From contig NZ_QFWX01000008.1 of the NCBI RefSeq assembly GCF_003344045.1, positions 51,079 through 115,078 of the forward strand: 64,000 nt of DNA, in the 5' to 3' direction. The translations under genes and the position numbers were made by a program. Source of the stretch: Marinobacter vulgaris (GTDB lineage Bacteria > Pseudomonadota > Gammaproteobacteria > Pseudomonadales > Oleiphilaceae). The notes under the pieces are model-generated. The model searched no databases and was not told the DNA's origin. It saw only the letters and a list, made by a program, of their open reading frames with translations. This document shows, one piece after another, positions 49,020 to 58,280 of the stretch; position 1 is the first letter of the stretch, and each line of letters opens with the position of its first letter.

Positions 49020-49940
49020 ATGCGCCATCCAGACCCCACAGCTTATCTTCAGTACCGCGTTCCAGCCGTGCGCCATCTGGCGTGGATGTGTCGTGCTCCT
49101 CAGCTTATCAGCTCTGTGATGGACTTTGCGCCGGAAAAATACCTGCCGGCGGACACCGGAGAGCGGCTGCAGGCCTGGGACAACGCTCCTCAGTGCGGTC
49201 CAGCCGTGCTGACGGAACAGCCGGCCCGGCGCCTCGGGCACTATTTCGAGCGCCTTTACGAATGCCTGATAGGTGATCTTCTCGGCTGGGAGATCCTGCT
49301 CAAGAACCAGCCGATCAGAGACAACGGCATGACACTCGGCGAACTGGATTTTGTGGTGCGCAATCCCGCCGACAACATTGTCGAGCACCATGAAATTGCC
49401 GTGAAGTTCTATCTCGGTCACCGCGCCTCGGAACAGGATATCGCCCTGTGGTACGGACCCAATTCAAGGGATCGACTGGACATCAAGACACAGCGACTGA
49501 TTGGCCACCAGAGCCGGATGTCGGAGCGGCCGGAAGCTCGCAGCCTCCTGGCGTCAATGGGCATAGAGGCGCCCTCGCGGCCAAGGATATTCATGCCCGG
49601 CTATCTGTTTTATCCCCTGGTCGAAACACTTACACCGCCCGCCGGCGTTCCGCCAGACCATCTGCGGGGCAACTGGCTTTACATTGACACGGTGGATCAG
49701 GTGACGGAGGACACGAAACGGTGGATTCCACTGGTCAAACCTCACTGGCTGGGCCCCTGGCGCCAGAAAGCGGCCCCTGACTGCCGGGAAACCGAATCAG
49801 CGCTGGAAATGGTCCGGTCTGCTGGCATTCCCCGGTTGTTCGCTGTCCTGGAACAGTCTGCGGTGGATGGCTACTGGCAGGAAACATCGCGCCTGTTTGT
49901 GGTTCCGACTGTCTGGCCGACCCCATCCGGTCAGAGCTGA
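49020..49940 (+). CDS. DUF1853 family protein
   Basis: The 306-residue protein matches my memory of DUF1853: HYFERLYECLIGDLLGWEIL, NGMTLGELDFVVRNPADN and EIAVKFYLGHRASEQDIALW. The E-x-D-F and E-x-A-V-K spacing recalls a PD-(D/E)XK nuclease-like core, but this is inference and the role is unknown. The frame is open from 48819, overlapping gloA; I chose the ATG at 49020 in the divergent gap, where the family start lies. Confidence 0.78.
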   Translation: MRHPDPTAYLQYRVPAVRHLAWMCRAPQLISSVMDFAPEKYLPADTGERLQAWDNAPQCGPAVLTEQPARRLGHYFERLYECLIGDLLGWEILLKNQPIRDNGMTLGELDFVVRNPADNIVEHHEIAVKFYLGHRASEQDIALWYGPNSRDRLDIKTQRLIGHQSRMSERPEARSLLASMGIEAPSRPRIFMPGYLFYPLVETLTPPAGVPPDHLRGNWLYIDTVDQVTEDTKRWIPLVKPHWLGPWRQKAAPDCRETESALEMVRSAGIPRLFAVLEQSAVDGYWQETSRLFVVPTVWPTPSGQS

Positions 49941-50020
49941 AAGGCAGCCTGCGGGATGTTGACCTCAAAACCATTCTGCTGCACTCTAATCTGGTTTCAT
50001 TACGCAACTGGAGATACCTT

Positions 50021-51046
50021 GTGAGCAGTCATACCAATCGAGCGGTTATTCTTAACCAGCGCCCCCAGGGCGAAATTCAGGACGGCGACCTGGTGCTGGA
50101 AGAACGCCCGGTCCGTGAACTGAAGGAAGGCGAGGTTCTGGCCAAAGTGCTGTGGCTGTCCCTGGACCCCTACATGCGCCCACGAATGAACGATGCCAAG
50201 GGTTACATGGAGCCCATCGGCATTGGCGAGGTAATTGTTGGCGAAAGCGTGGCGCGAATCGTTGAGTCCCGCTCGGATAATCTGAAGGTGGGCGACCTGG
50301 TGACCTGTTATTCCGGTTGGCAGGAGTATGTTGTCTTTCCCGGCGATGCCGAGATGGTCTACCGGATTGACCAGAAAGACAACGTGCCCCTGCAGGCCTA
50401 TCTGGGTGTGGCGGGTATGCCCGGTCGAACCGGCTACTGCGGCCTGATCTACGTGGGCAAACCGAAAGCCGGTGAAACTGTGGTGGTTTCCGCAGCGTCT
50501 GGCCCGGTCGGAACCGTGGTTGGTCAGACCGCCAAAAAAGAAGGTTGCCGCGCCGTCGGCGTGGCCGGCGGGCCTGAGAAATGCCGCTATGTGGTGGAAG
50601 AGCTGGGCTTCGATGCCTGCGTGGATTACAAGGCCGGCAACCTGGAAGCGGACCTTAAAGCAGCCTGCCCGGACGGCATCGACATCTACTTCGAGAACGT
50701 CGGCGGCGCCGTAACGCGGGCCGTCGCGCCTCTGCTCAACCCCGGTGCCCGGGTACCGATTTGCGGTTTTGTGTCAGCCTATAACGCGGAAGACATGAGC
50801 TCGGTGGAAACCCCCTTCCACGTGCTGAAGGCACTGGACCCGGTGCCGGAACATCGCTTCTTCCTGGTGACAGAATGGCAGGACAAGCACCAGGAAATCA
50901 CCAATATCCTTGCCGACCGGGTGGCCTCCGGTGAACTGAAATACCGGGAGACCATTGCCGAAGGTCTGGAGAACGCGCCGGAAGCCTTCAAGGGCATGCT
51001 GAAAGGCAGGAACTTCGGCAAGCAGCTGGTGCACATCGCCGACTGA
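50021..51046 (+). CDS. NADP-dependent medium-chain oxidoreductase (zinc-free, CurA/leukotriene B4 12-hydroxydehydrogenase-like)
   Basis: This 341-residue MDR protein has the NADPH-binding stretch VVSAASGPVGTVVGQTAKKE and the preceding YLGVAGMPGRTGYCGLIYVG typical of the CurA/PTGR branch, with no zinc-ligand cysteines. Members reduce alpha,beta-unsaturated carbonyls. It starts at GTG with GGAG well placed. The 26 bases after it separate it from the convergent quinone-reductase-like gene. Confidence 0.9.
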   Translation: MSSHTNRAVILNQRPQGEIQDGDLVLEERPVRELKEGEVLAKVLWLSLDPYMRPRMNDAKGYMEPIGIGEVIVGESVARIVESRSDNLKVGDLVTCYSGWQEYVVFPGDAEMVYRIDQKDNVPLQAYLGVAGMPGRTGYCGLIYVGKPKAGETVVVSAASGPVGTVVGQTAKKEGCRAVGVAGGPEKCRYVVEELGFDACVDYKAGNLEADLKAACPDGIDIYFENVGGAVTRAVAPLLNPGARVPICGFVSAYNAEDMSSVETPFHVLKALDPVPEHRFFLVTEWQDKHQEITNILADRVASGELKYRETIAEGLENAPEAFKGMLKGRNFGKQLVHIAD

Positions 51047-51072
51047 CCCGTCAGACCTCCATGGATGGAGGT

Positions 51073-52041
51073 CTAGCCGACTACCTGCAGCAACACCTTG
51101 CCGGTATTCCGGTTCTGGGCGACATATTCCATGGCTTCGCCGGCCTTCTCGATGGGCCAGGCACTGTCGATCACCGGATCAATCTGCCGCGCACTGAGCA
51201 GCGGCCAGACATGCTGGTATAAAGCGCTCATCACGTCGCCCTTGTCGGCGACGGGTCGCGAGCGCAGCGTGGAGCCGATCAGGCGATGCCGCTTCATCAG
51301 CATCAGCCCCAGGTCAACTTCCGCCATGCGACCACCCATCAGACCGATCAGGATGATCCGGCCATCCATGTTCAGCACTTTCTGGTCGTCGGCGATGTAG
51401 TTGCCGCCAACCGGATCCAGCACCATATCCACACCACCCCAGGATTTGATGGCATCCACAAACGAGCCGTCGTTGCGATTCCAGACGCCGCTGGCGCCCA
51501 GTTTTTTGCAGGCTTCCAGTTTGTTGTCGTCACCGGCGGTAGCAAACACCGGGTTACCCAGTGCCGTTGCCAGCTGAATGACCGTCGTACCGAGACCACT
51601 GGCAGCAGCGTGAACCAGCACTTTTTCGCCGGGCTTGAGTGCGGCTTCGTGATACAGGTTCAGCCAGGCCGTGGCGAAAACTTCGGGAATCGCCGCAGCC
51701 TCTTTCAGGGTGAACCCCTTGGGAACAGGCAGGACCTGAACAGCCGGCACCACCACGTGGGTGGCATAGCCGCCGCCGGTCAACAGGGCGCAGACTTCAT
51801 CCCCGGGCTTGAGGTGGTTCACGCCCTCCCCCACTTCGGAGATGGTTCCACTGACTTCCAGGCCCAGGATTTCCGAGGCACCCGGCGGCGGCGGATAAAC
51901 GCCGGCCCGCTGCATCAGGTCCGCGCGGTTGATGGCGGTCCACGCAATATCAATAGCCACATGATTTTCAGGCACTTCGGAAGGAATGTCATACGCCTCC
52001 CAGCTTAACGTGTCGCCACTGACCTTGATGGCTCTCATCAT
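51073..52041 (-). CDS. NAD(P)H:quinone oxidoreductase, MDR family (PIG3/QorA-like)
   Basis: The 322-residue protein has the quinone-oxidoreductase pattern: WTAINRADLMQRAGVYPPPP near residue 40, ILGLEVSGTISEVGEGVNHL, and the NADPH-binding VLVHAAASGLGTTVIQLATA. Lack of zinc ligands supports a quinone or enone reductase. A second start one codon later is possible. It is convergent with the CurA-like gene and unrelated in branch. Confidence 0.9.
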   Translation of the reverse strand: MMRAIKVSGDTLSWEAYDIPSEVPENHVAIDIAWTAINRADLMQRAGVYPPPPGASEILGLEVSGTISEVGEGVNHLKPGDEVCALLTGGGYATHVVVPAVQVLPVPKGFTLKEAAAIPEVFATAWLNLYHEAALKPGEKVLVHAAASGLGTTVIQLATALGNPVFATAGDDNKLEACKKLGASGVWNRNDGSFVDAIKSWGGVDMVLDPVGGNYIADDQKVLNMDGRIILIGLMGGRMAEVDLGLMLMKRHRLIGSTLRSRPVADKGDVMSALYQHVWPLLSARQIDPVIDSAWPIEKAGEAMEYVAQNRNTGKVLLQVVG

Positions 52042-52070
52042 CTGCGCTTGCTCCGTTTTTAAAGACAGGC

Positions 52071-53183
52071 TCAGGATACCGTCAGCCGGTCCAGAGTTGC
52101 ACTGATCACTTTGTAATATTTCTTTTGCAGTTCACTGAGCCGCCAGGCGTGCGGTGGGCAGGGCTCGGGAGACTGCTGTAATAACTGGCACAACAGCCGC
52201 GCGGCTGCTTCGGCTTCGGCCGCCGGGTTATCAGCATGACTGGCGTATCGTTGCGCCTGCGGCACGTACTCCGGATACGCCAGGCGGTCGGGAGCCAGCG
52301 CCATGCAACCGGACGCCATGGCTTCCAGCATGGAAAGCCCCTGGAAATCGTGAAGAGCGGTGGATATGGCCACATCTGCCTCAGCCAGCAGGCGGTCGTA
52401 ATCCGCCCGGCTCTGCAGGTATCCCCAGTTCACGATACGTTGCCGGTGCCGTTGGTGTATCAGGTTAAAGGCCTCGGGCTGATTACGAAACTGTTCGCCC
52501 ACCACGCTTATGCGGAAATCCTGGCCTGCCGCCGCCAGGGCATCCAGCATCAGCAACAGCCGGTCCGGCGCCTTGTCGTATTCCCAGCGGTGGTTCCAGA
52601 GCAGATAGGGGCACCGTGTGTTAACGGCGCTGCCTGTGCGAATGAAGAGCCGGTCCTCGATGGGCACCGGAATGACACGGGATTTTTCACGGATGCTGCT
52701 GATCAGGCCATCAGGCAGGCCGTCCGGCATTTTGTCCAGAAATTGATAGGCTCCATCCAGAAAACTGTTCCGGTTCCAGGCACTGTTGAACAGCACCAGA
52801 TCAGCGCTAACGGCACTGTAAAGATTAACAATCCGGGGCTCGGCGCTGGAGTGCTGCCGGCCGGAGTCCGGATAGGCAAACTGGTTCTCATGCATGTAGA
52901 GAATGGCGGGGGTGTGCGCCAGATGGGGATGAAAGCCCCTCAGGGACGCCAGATCCACCATGGAGGTGACGACCAGCAGGTCATAACTGGCTTTCAGTGC
53001 CGGCTCCTGCAGCCAGGTCAGCGCATTTCCACGAATCCGCCAGCGAAAAAACCGCGGAGGCAGTGCCAGTACTTGCCACTGGAAATCCGGCTGGCTGGCG
53101 ACGAGCTGTTCCCGCCAGCGCCGGTGACTGCCGGCGTCATAGGCGGATAAAAGCAGGATGCGGGGCGGACGGTTCGAAGGCAT
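52071..53183 (-). CDS. DUF3524 glycosyltransferase, tRNA-queuosine mannosyltransferase-like
   Basis: This 370-residue protein has the DUF3524 N-terminal domain (LLLSAYDAGSHRRWREQLVA, ILYMHENQFAYPDSGRQHSS, NSAWNRNSFLDG) followed by a GT4-type C-terminal domain (LLWNHRWEYDKAPDRLLLML, VAISTALHDFQGLSMLEAMA with the E-x7-E-like motif). The family includes human QTMAN (GTDC1), which mannosylates queuosine in tRNA-Asp. A tRNA role in this bacterium is inference. It follows the glycosylhydrolase-type phosphorylase gene by 15 bases and may be co-transcribed. Confidence 0.85.
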   Translation of the reverse strand: MPSNRPPRILLLSAYDAGSHRRWREQLVASQPDFQWQVLALPPRFFRWRIRGNALTWLQEPALKASYDLLVVTSMVDLASLRGFHPHLAHTPAILYMHENQFAYPDSGRQHSSAEPRIVNLYSAVSADLVLFNSAWNRNSFLDGAYQFLDKMPDGLPDGLISSIREKSRVIPVPIEDRLFIRTGSAVNTRCPYLLWNHRWEYDKAPDRLLLMLDALAAAGQDFRISVVGEQFRNQPEAFNLIHQRHRQRIVNWGYLQSRADYDRLLAEADVAISTALHDFQGLSMLEAMASGCMALAPDRLAYPEYVPQAQRYASHADNPAAEAEAAARLLCQLLQQSPEPCPPHAWRLSELQKKYYKVISATLDRLTVS

Positions 53184-53198
53184 CCGCGCATTCTGACA

Positions 53199-54929
53199 TC
53201 ATTCCCGGTTGGACAGCCACACACTTTGATAGGGTTTGAGAGTCAGGCTTCCGGACAGGTCCTCGATCTTCAGCCCGGAAATCAGATCCTGCCACTGGTC
53301 GGTGCCGATCAGGTTGATATCCCCCAGAGACACCTGCTGTACCTCGTCGCTAATGTTGTGGATACAGAAGATCGACTGGTGCCGTGCCATGCTCTGGCGC
53401 CAGAAGCCGAACAGCTGAAGCCCCAGGTGCAGGGTGAACTGGGTGGCGTTGGGGTGAAACGCGGGCTGCCGGCGACGGATAGCAATAAGCCGCCTGAGTT
53501 CGGTGAACACTTTGTGGTGATGGCTCAGAGGGTCCGCCAGCTCGGCCTCCAACCGGTCCAGGTTCCACTGCCCTCGATTGATGGAGCGCAGACGACCGGT
53601 ATTCTCGACCCGTTCGCGATCGTTTTCGGTGCCAAGCAGGCTGTGGATATAGAACGCGGGAATGCCCTCCAGGGCCAGCATGATGGTATGGGCACACAGA
53701 AAGCGGTGCAACTGCCAGTGATCTGCGCCCCGCTCTGCGGTTCCCTTCAGCGCGTCAAACAGCGCCACGTTCATTTCGTAGGGCTGGTCCTTGCCGTCCG
53801 GCGTGCGCCGGTACGACACCTTGCCCCCGAAGGATTCCATGGTGTTGATCAGCCGCTGCTTTTCTTCCTCGGCAAGCAACCCGTCGGTTGGTCGCAGGCC
53901 AACCCCGTCGTGGGAGGCAATAAAGTTCAGGTAAGTGGTACCCATCTGCGCCGGTGGCATGCTCATCAGCCAGGTTTTCAGGTGCCTGCAGTTACCGGTG
54001 ACCAGGGTATTGATCAGCAGCGGCGGCAATGAAAAGTTGTAGATCACATGGGCTTCGTTGGCATTGCCGAAGTAAGTGAGGTTTTCCCGGTTGGGGACGT
54101 TGGTTTCGGTAATCACCACGGCATAAGGCGTGTGATGTTCGATGAGCAGTCGCAGGATCTTGATCAGCTCATGGGTCTGCTGCAGGTGGATCGAGGGCGT
54201 GCCCACTTCTTTCCAAAGGAAAGCCACGGCGTCCAGCCTGAAAATGGTGATACCCCGTTCCAGGTAATAACGGATGATGCCTACAAACTCATTCAGCACC
54301 CGGGGGTTGGCGAAATTCAGGTCCACCTGGTCCTCGCTGAACGTACACCACACGTAGCGTTCGCCATCGTCCGTCTGTACCGCGTTGAGCAATGGCGATG
54401 TCCGGGGCCGCACCACGGCACTCAGATCATCCGTTGGCCTGGCCTCGAAAAAATAGTCCTTGCCGGGGTCAATGCGTTTCTTGAAATTCTCGAACCAGCG
54501 GCTGCGGGCCGACATATGGTTGATCACCAGGTCCGCCATCAGTTTGTATTTGCCGGCAATGCGCTCAATGTCATCCCAGTCGCCATGGGATTCGTTCACC
54601 GCCAGGTAGTCCATTACCGAGAAGCCATCGTCCGAACTGTAGGGGAAGAATGGCAGGATGTGCACTGCCGATACCGTATCCTGCAGACAATCCTCAAGGA
54701 ACTGGAACAGGATTCGAAGGGGTTTCTCATCTCTGCGCTGAACCGTGTCTGCGTAGGTAATCAGCATGACGTCGGATTCGTCCCAGTTATTCTGGTGAGC
54801 CAGGGGTGACGGAGCGTCTGACCCCAGGCCCATGGTTTCGAGGAGCCTTTGTGCCAGGACATCGGTATCAACGGTGGGATAGACCACATCCAGCATGGTG
54901 ACGAGCTTGTGATGCAGGGTGTTGCTCAT
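53199..54929 (-). CDS. GH13_18 sugar phosphorylase, probably glucosylglycerate phosphorylase
   Basis: The 576-residue alpha-amylase-fold protein has the GH13 motifs [36 protein letters not shown] with the nucleophile Asp, [14 protein letters not shown] with the acid/base Glu, and [16 protein letters not shown]. The sucrose-phosphorylase subfamily (GH13_18) also contains glucosylglycerate phosphorylase (YcjM). Position next to gpgS, a HAD phosphatase and a glycerate-kinase-like gene favours glucosylglycerate. I chose the ATG at 54929 ([20 protein letters not shown]); the frame is open to 54992 inside gpgS. Confidence 0.88.
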   Translation of the reverse strand: MSNTLHHKLVTMLDVVYPTVDTDVLAQRLLETMGLGSDAPSPLAHQNNWDESDVMLITYADTVQRRDEKPLRILFQFLEDCLQDTVSAVHILPFFPYSSDDGFSVMDYLAVNESHGDWDDIERIAGKYKLMADLVINHMSARSRWFENFKKRIDPGKDYFFEARPTDDLSAVVRPRTSPLLNAVQTDDGERYVWCTFSEDQVDLNFANPRVLNEFVGIIRYYLERGITIFRLDAVAFLWKEVGTPSIHLQQTHELIKILRLLIEHHTPYAVVITETNVPNRENLTYFGNANEAHVIYNFSLPPLLINTLVTGNCRHLKTWLMSMPPAQMGTTYLNFIASHDGVGLRPTDGLLAEEEKQRLINTMESFGGKVSYRRTPDGKDQPYEMNVALFDALKGTAERGADHWQLHRFLCAHTIMLALEGIPAFYIHSLLGTENDRERVENTGRLRSINRGQWNLDRLEAELADPLSHHHKVFTELRRLIAIRRRQPAFHPNATQFTLHLGLQLFGFWRQSMARHQSIFCIHNISDEVQQVSLGDINLIGTDQWQDLISGLKIEDLSGSLTLKPYQSVWLSNRE

Positions 54930-54954
54930 GGTTGGTACTCCGGCTCGGGCCGCA

Positions 54955-56175
54955 CTAGTGGTAGTCCTCGTTGTCCAGTTCCACGGCTTCAAGCAGTTGT
55001 TCCTTGATATCCGGAATGGCGCTGGTAACGCGATTCCAGCTCGGAATGAAGGGTGTGTCCATAGGGTTGTCCAGGAAATAGGCCCCTGCCCTCATGACGT
55101 TCTGGGCAAACAGCTCAACAGCTTTTTCCTCCTTGTGGCGATCAAAGCTCAGGCCATTGATCACCGCGTCGCTCTGATAGGTTTCAACAAAATCCAGGGC
55201 AATTCGGAAATACGTGGCCTTGATGGTGCGGAACTTTTCGTTGGAGAAGATTTCGCCATTAGTCGCCAATTTGCGGAACAGGGCCTTGCTGATGTCGGTG
55301 CTCATCTTGGAGAGGCCCTGGCTGGCGTCTTCCGGGGACAGCTCCTGATGTTTGTGATCATAGGTGTCGGCAATGTCCACCTGGCACAGGCGATTGGTGG
55401 CGTAGTTGCGCTTCATCTCCGACAGCACGCCCACCTCCAGCCCCCAGTCGCTGGGTATGCGCAGGTCGTCAATCACATCGGTACGGAAGGAGAACTCGCC
55501 GGCGAGCGGGTAACGATAGCTGTCCAGATAATCCAGGAAGTCGTTGGGGCCGCAGACTTTCTTGAGCGCACGGATCAGCGGCGTGACCAGCAGGCGGCTG
55601 ACCCGGCCGTTCATTTTTCCATCTGCCACTCGGGAATAATAACCTTTACAGAACATGTAGTTGAAGTTGGGATTGGCTACCGGGTAGATCAGCCTGGCTA
55701 CCAGGTCACGGGAATAGGTCAGTATGTCGCAGTCGTGCAGGGCCACCGATTTGCTCATTCCGGACGCAAGCACATACCCGAAGCAGTACCAGACATTCCT
55801 GCCCTTGCCCATTTCCGTGGGCGCGAGGTTCTGCTCCTGAAGCTGACGATCCAGCGCCTTCAGCCTCGGGCCATCATTCCACAGCACCCGCACGTGCTGG
55901 GGGAGTTCCGAGAAATACTCCAGGGCATGGCGATACTCCTGTTCGTTGGCGCGGTCCAGGCCGATAACGATCTGCTCCAGATAGGGCACCTTTGCCAGTT
56001 CCGTCACGATGTTCTTCAGGGCGGGACCCTCCAGCTCCGAATACAATGATGGCAGCACCAATGACATGGGCCGGGCTTTACGAAAGCTCATCAGCTCCCG
56101 CTCAAGCTCTTCCACGGGCCGGCTGCACAGGTTGTGAAGGGTCGTGATGATGCCGTTCTGATAAAAGTCGCCCAT
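54955..56175 (-). CDS. gpgS: Glucosyl-3-phosphoglycerate synthase
   Basis: The 406-residue GT81-type retaining glycosyltransferase has [20 protein letters not shown], the metal-binding D-x-D in [37 protein letters not shown] and [19 protein letters not shown], all as in bacterial GpgS. It joins NDP-glucose to 3-phosphoglycerate. AGGAG lies 7 bases before the ATG. The phosphatase gene upstream would release glucosylglycerate, so the pair forms the two-step pathway. Confidence 0.9.
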   Translation of the reverse strand: MGDFYQNGIITTLHNLCSRPVEELERELMSFRKARPMSLVLPSLYSELEGPALKNIVTELAKVPYLEQIVIGLDRANEQEYRHALEYFSELPQHVRVLWNDGPRLKALDRQLQEQNLAPTEMGKGRNVWYCFGYVLASGMSKSVALHDCDILTYSRDLVARLIYPVANPNFNYMFCKGYYSRVADGKMNGRVSRLLVTPLIRALKKVCGPNDFLDYLDSYRYPLAGEFSFRTDVIDDLRIPSDWGLEVGVLSEMKRNYATNRLCQVDIADTYDHKHQELSPEDASQGLSKMSTDISKALFRKLATNGEIFSNEKFRTIKATYFRIALDFVETYQSDAVINGLSFDRHKEEKAVELFAQNVMRAGAYFLDNPMDTPFIPSWNRVTSAIPDIKEQLLEAVELDNEDYH

Positions 56176-56219
56176 GGCGGCTCTCCTGTTGTTTTAAAAC
56201 CGGATCTCCAGACCCGGTT

Positions 56220-57023
56220 TCAGTAGCCGTACTCGATCAGCAGATTGAGTACGCATTCGTTCCAGCCGGCCGGCCCGGTTTTGATGGACCTTATGGCCCG
56301 GCTCTGTGACGGCAGGGACACGCTGTCGGACTGCGCACCCCGAACGATTACCGCAATATCCGCCGCTTCCAGCATGTGCTGGTCGTTGGGACTGTCACCC
56401 AACGCAACGGCAATAACGTTCTCGAGGGGATAATGCTCTTTATACTTGCCCAGCAAAAACCGGACCCCATCGGCTTTATCGAAGCTGCCCATGGCATGGA
56501 GAAAGCGCCCGCCCTGAACCAGGCGACAGTTGTGCTCTTCCAGTTTCTGGCGGAATTTTGCCTGTGAATTCTCGTCCCCCAGCCACAGCAGCGGCTCTGT
56601 GCCGGCGCGATCCTTCGCCAGTTCTGCCTCTGCTTCCGAGAGGCTGGCGTGTCCGGCCAGTTCCGCCGGGCTCATGTCCGTGAAACTGCGGAACTGGAAA
56701 CCCTCTGCCCGACATTGCGCCAGTAACGCCAGCACATCAGCCCGCGATGCCCCAAAACTCTGCATCTGCTCCTGGCCCGGTCCAAAATAGTTCGCAGGGA
56801 TCACCACTGCGGCCCCGTTTTCCACGATAAACGGGGCGGTGTTGCCAAGTTTCCCCCGGATGGCACGGAGTTCAGCGGCGGTTTTGCTGGAGTTGAGTAT
56901 CACCGGGATCCCACCCGCTTCAAGCCGCGCCAGGGCCGGTTTCGCAGGAGACCAATCGTAGCTATCGTGGTCCAACAGGGTGCCATCCAGATCAGAAAAC
57001 AGGATCAGGCGGGTTTTGGGCAT
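56220..57023 (-). CDS. HAD-IIB phosphatase, mannosyl/glucosyl-3-phosphoglycerate phosphatase family
   Basis: The 267-residue HAD protein has motif I FSDLDGTLLDHDSYDW, motif II NSSKTAAELRAIR, and motif IV VIAVALGDSPNDQHMLEAAD. The MPGP/YedP subfamily dephosphorylates mannosyl- or glucosyl-3-phosphoglycerate. Next to gpgS the glucosyl substrate is the better choice. GAGGAG precedes the ATG. Confidence 0.88.
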   Translation of the reverse strand: MPKTRLILFSDLDGTLLDHDSYDWSPAKPALARLEAGGIPVILNSSKTAAELRAIRGKLGNTAPFIVENGAAVVIPANYFGPGQEQMQSFGASRADVLALLAQCRAEGFQFRSFTDMSPAELAGHASLSEAEAELAKDRAGTEPLLWLGDENSQAKFRQKLEEHNCRLVQGGRFLHAMGSFDKADGVRFLLGKYKEHYPLENVIAVALGDSPNDQHMLEAADIAVIVRGAQSDSVSLPSQSRAIRSIKTGPAGWNECVLNLLIEYGY

Positions 57024-57033
57024 GACGGCTCCT

Positions 57034-57981
57034 CTACTGTCGCTGACGGATCAACGGTTCACCGAAACTGTGGTCTTCTCCCACGTTGATCACGCAATCC
57101 GCGCGGGCCGGCATTTCCGCGAGACTGGCACGGGTGATCCGTTCGTAATGCATGATGAAACGGACGACCTCCCGGTCACTCATGATGCGCGATGGCTGTG
57201 CGGGCCCAGTGTCGACACTGCGATCTTTTGGTGCACCATCCGTTCGCTTACGGAGTTTGTGCTCCTGGAGAGTGCGCCACTGCAGAACACATTCCATGGA
57301 CGGCGCCCGCAGCATGATCAGGTTGTCCAAATGGCTGAAAAAACGACTGTACTCGCCCCTCAGGCAACGATCGACGTACTGTCGCCAGGTGCCTTCCGGG
57401 TCCTCTGACCGTTCCAGTTCGTTGACCGGCTCCATCAACTCCTCCTCACTGGTGGCCGGTACCGCCCCCATGCACCAGCCCTCTACCAGGATCGCTTCCG
57501 CCCTGCCCCGGAATACCGGCCACTGCTGCCGTGGCTTGCGGTCGTCACGGGATTTGTCAAAGGCGGGAATGGGGGTTTCCGTATCCCGGCCGGCGGCTTC
57601 AAGCTGGTCAATGACCTGCTGGCCCAGGGCAATATCGTGGGTGCCGGGCACGCCGCGGGTGATGAATAACGGATGGACATCCTCTGCCAGTTTTTCCCGC
57701 TCGACGCGGGTAAGGTAGAGGTCGTCCAGGGAGAAGCTGGCGGTAGGGGTGTGATAGTGGGTGGTCAGCAATTCTCTGAGGAATTCGGTCAGGGTGGATT
57801 TGCCGGTGCCCTGGGCGCCGTGGATGCCGATAACGACGGGCCTCTCTTGGGCCTGTCTGAGGCTGTGGATGTGTTGGGCCAGGGGGAGAATAGTCTTTTC
57901 CACGGTGTCAGCGTAGGAATTCGGGAGGGATTCCTGGTTGATCAGGTTTTGGATGGTAGCGGTCAGATCAGGTGCGGACAC
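57034..57981 (-). CDS. P-loop kinase, probably D-glycerate 3-kinase-like
   Basis: The 315-residue protein has a Walker A motif GAQGTGKS at residues 55-62, followed by TEFLRELLTTHYHTPTASFS and LDDLYLTRVEREKLAEDVHP, which resemble the plant/fungal-type D-glycerate 3-kinase and the uridine-kinase-like fold. It is the first gene of the glucosylglycerate group (GTG start at 57981) and 10 bases before the phosphatase gene. Phosphorylating glycerate released by the phosphorylase would close the cycle (inference). Confidence 0.83.
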   Translation of the reverse strand: MSAPDLTATIQNLINQESLPNSYADTVEKTILPLAQHIHSLRQAQERPVVIGIHGAQGTGKSTLTEFLRELLTTHYHTPTASFSLDDLYLTRVEREKLAEDVHPLFITRGVPGTHDIALGQQVIDQLEAAGRDTETPIPAFDKSRDDRKPRQQWPVFRGRAEAILVEGWCMGAVPATSEEELMEPVNELERSEDPEGTWRQYVDRCLRGEYSRFFSHLDNLIMLRAPSMECVLQWRTLQEHKLRKRTDGAPKDRSVDTGPAQPSRIMSDREVVRFIMHYERITRASLAEMPARADCVINVGEDHSFGEPLIRQRQ

Positions 57982-58120
57982 TATGCTGGTTCCCTGTTGG
58001 TTTGTTTTGGTTTTGCAGATTTTGTACCAATTGAAGTATAGGTGTTGGAAGCGGCTGTGTTTGTCGCGGGCTTTGGTTATCTGGGAGACTGTACGATATA
58101 GCCCTCGGAATCACATGCTG

Positions 58121-58229
58121 GCGGCAATGGGAGATACCCTTTGCAGACACGCCGTGAACCCATCCCTGGGGGCTCGGCATTGCCATCCATGGCAATGCAC
58201 GGTCTGCAAAGGGTATCTCCCATTACCGC
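58121..58229. repeat. Structured inverted-repeat element with nested hairpin
   Basis: Perfect 23-bp arms at 58126-58148 and 58202-58224 (AATGGGAGATACCC... and complement) extend to 28 bp with one mismatch. Inside lies a second perfect hairpin at 58177-58198 (GCATTGCCAT-CC-ATGGCAATGC). No gene or T-run is present. It could be a MITE or REP-like dispersed element or a structured RNA; it sits in the divergent gap between the kinase gene and selO. Confidence 0.75.
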
Positions 58230-58280
58230 TCTCTGGCTTCGGAGTCGGATTTTCATCGTTTAAAGAGTTATAAAACACCT

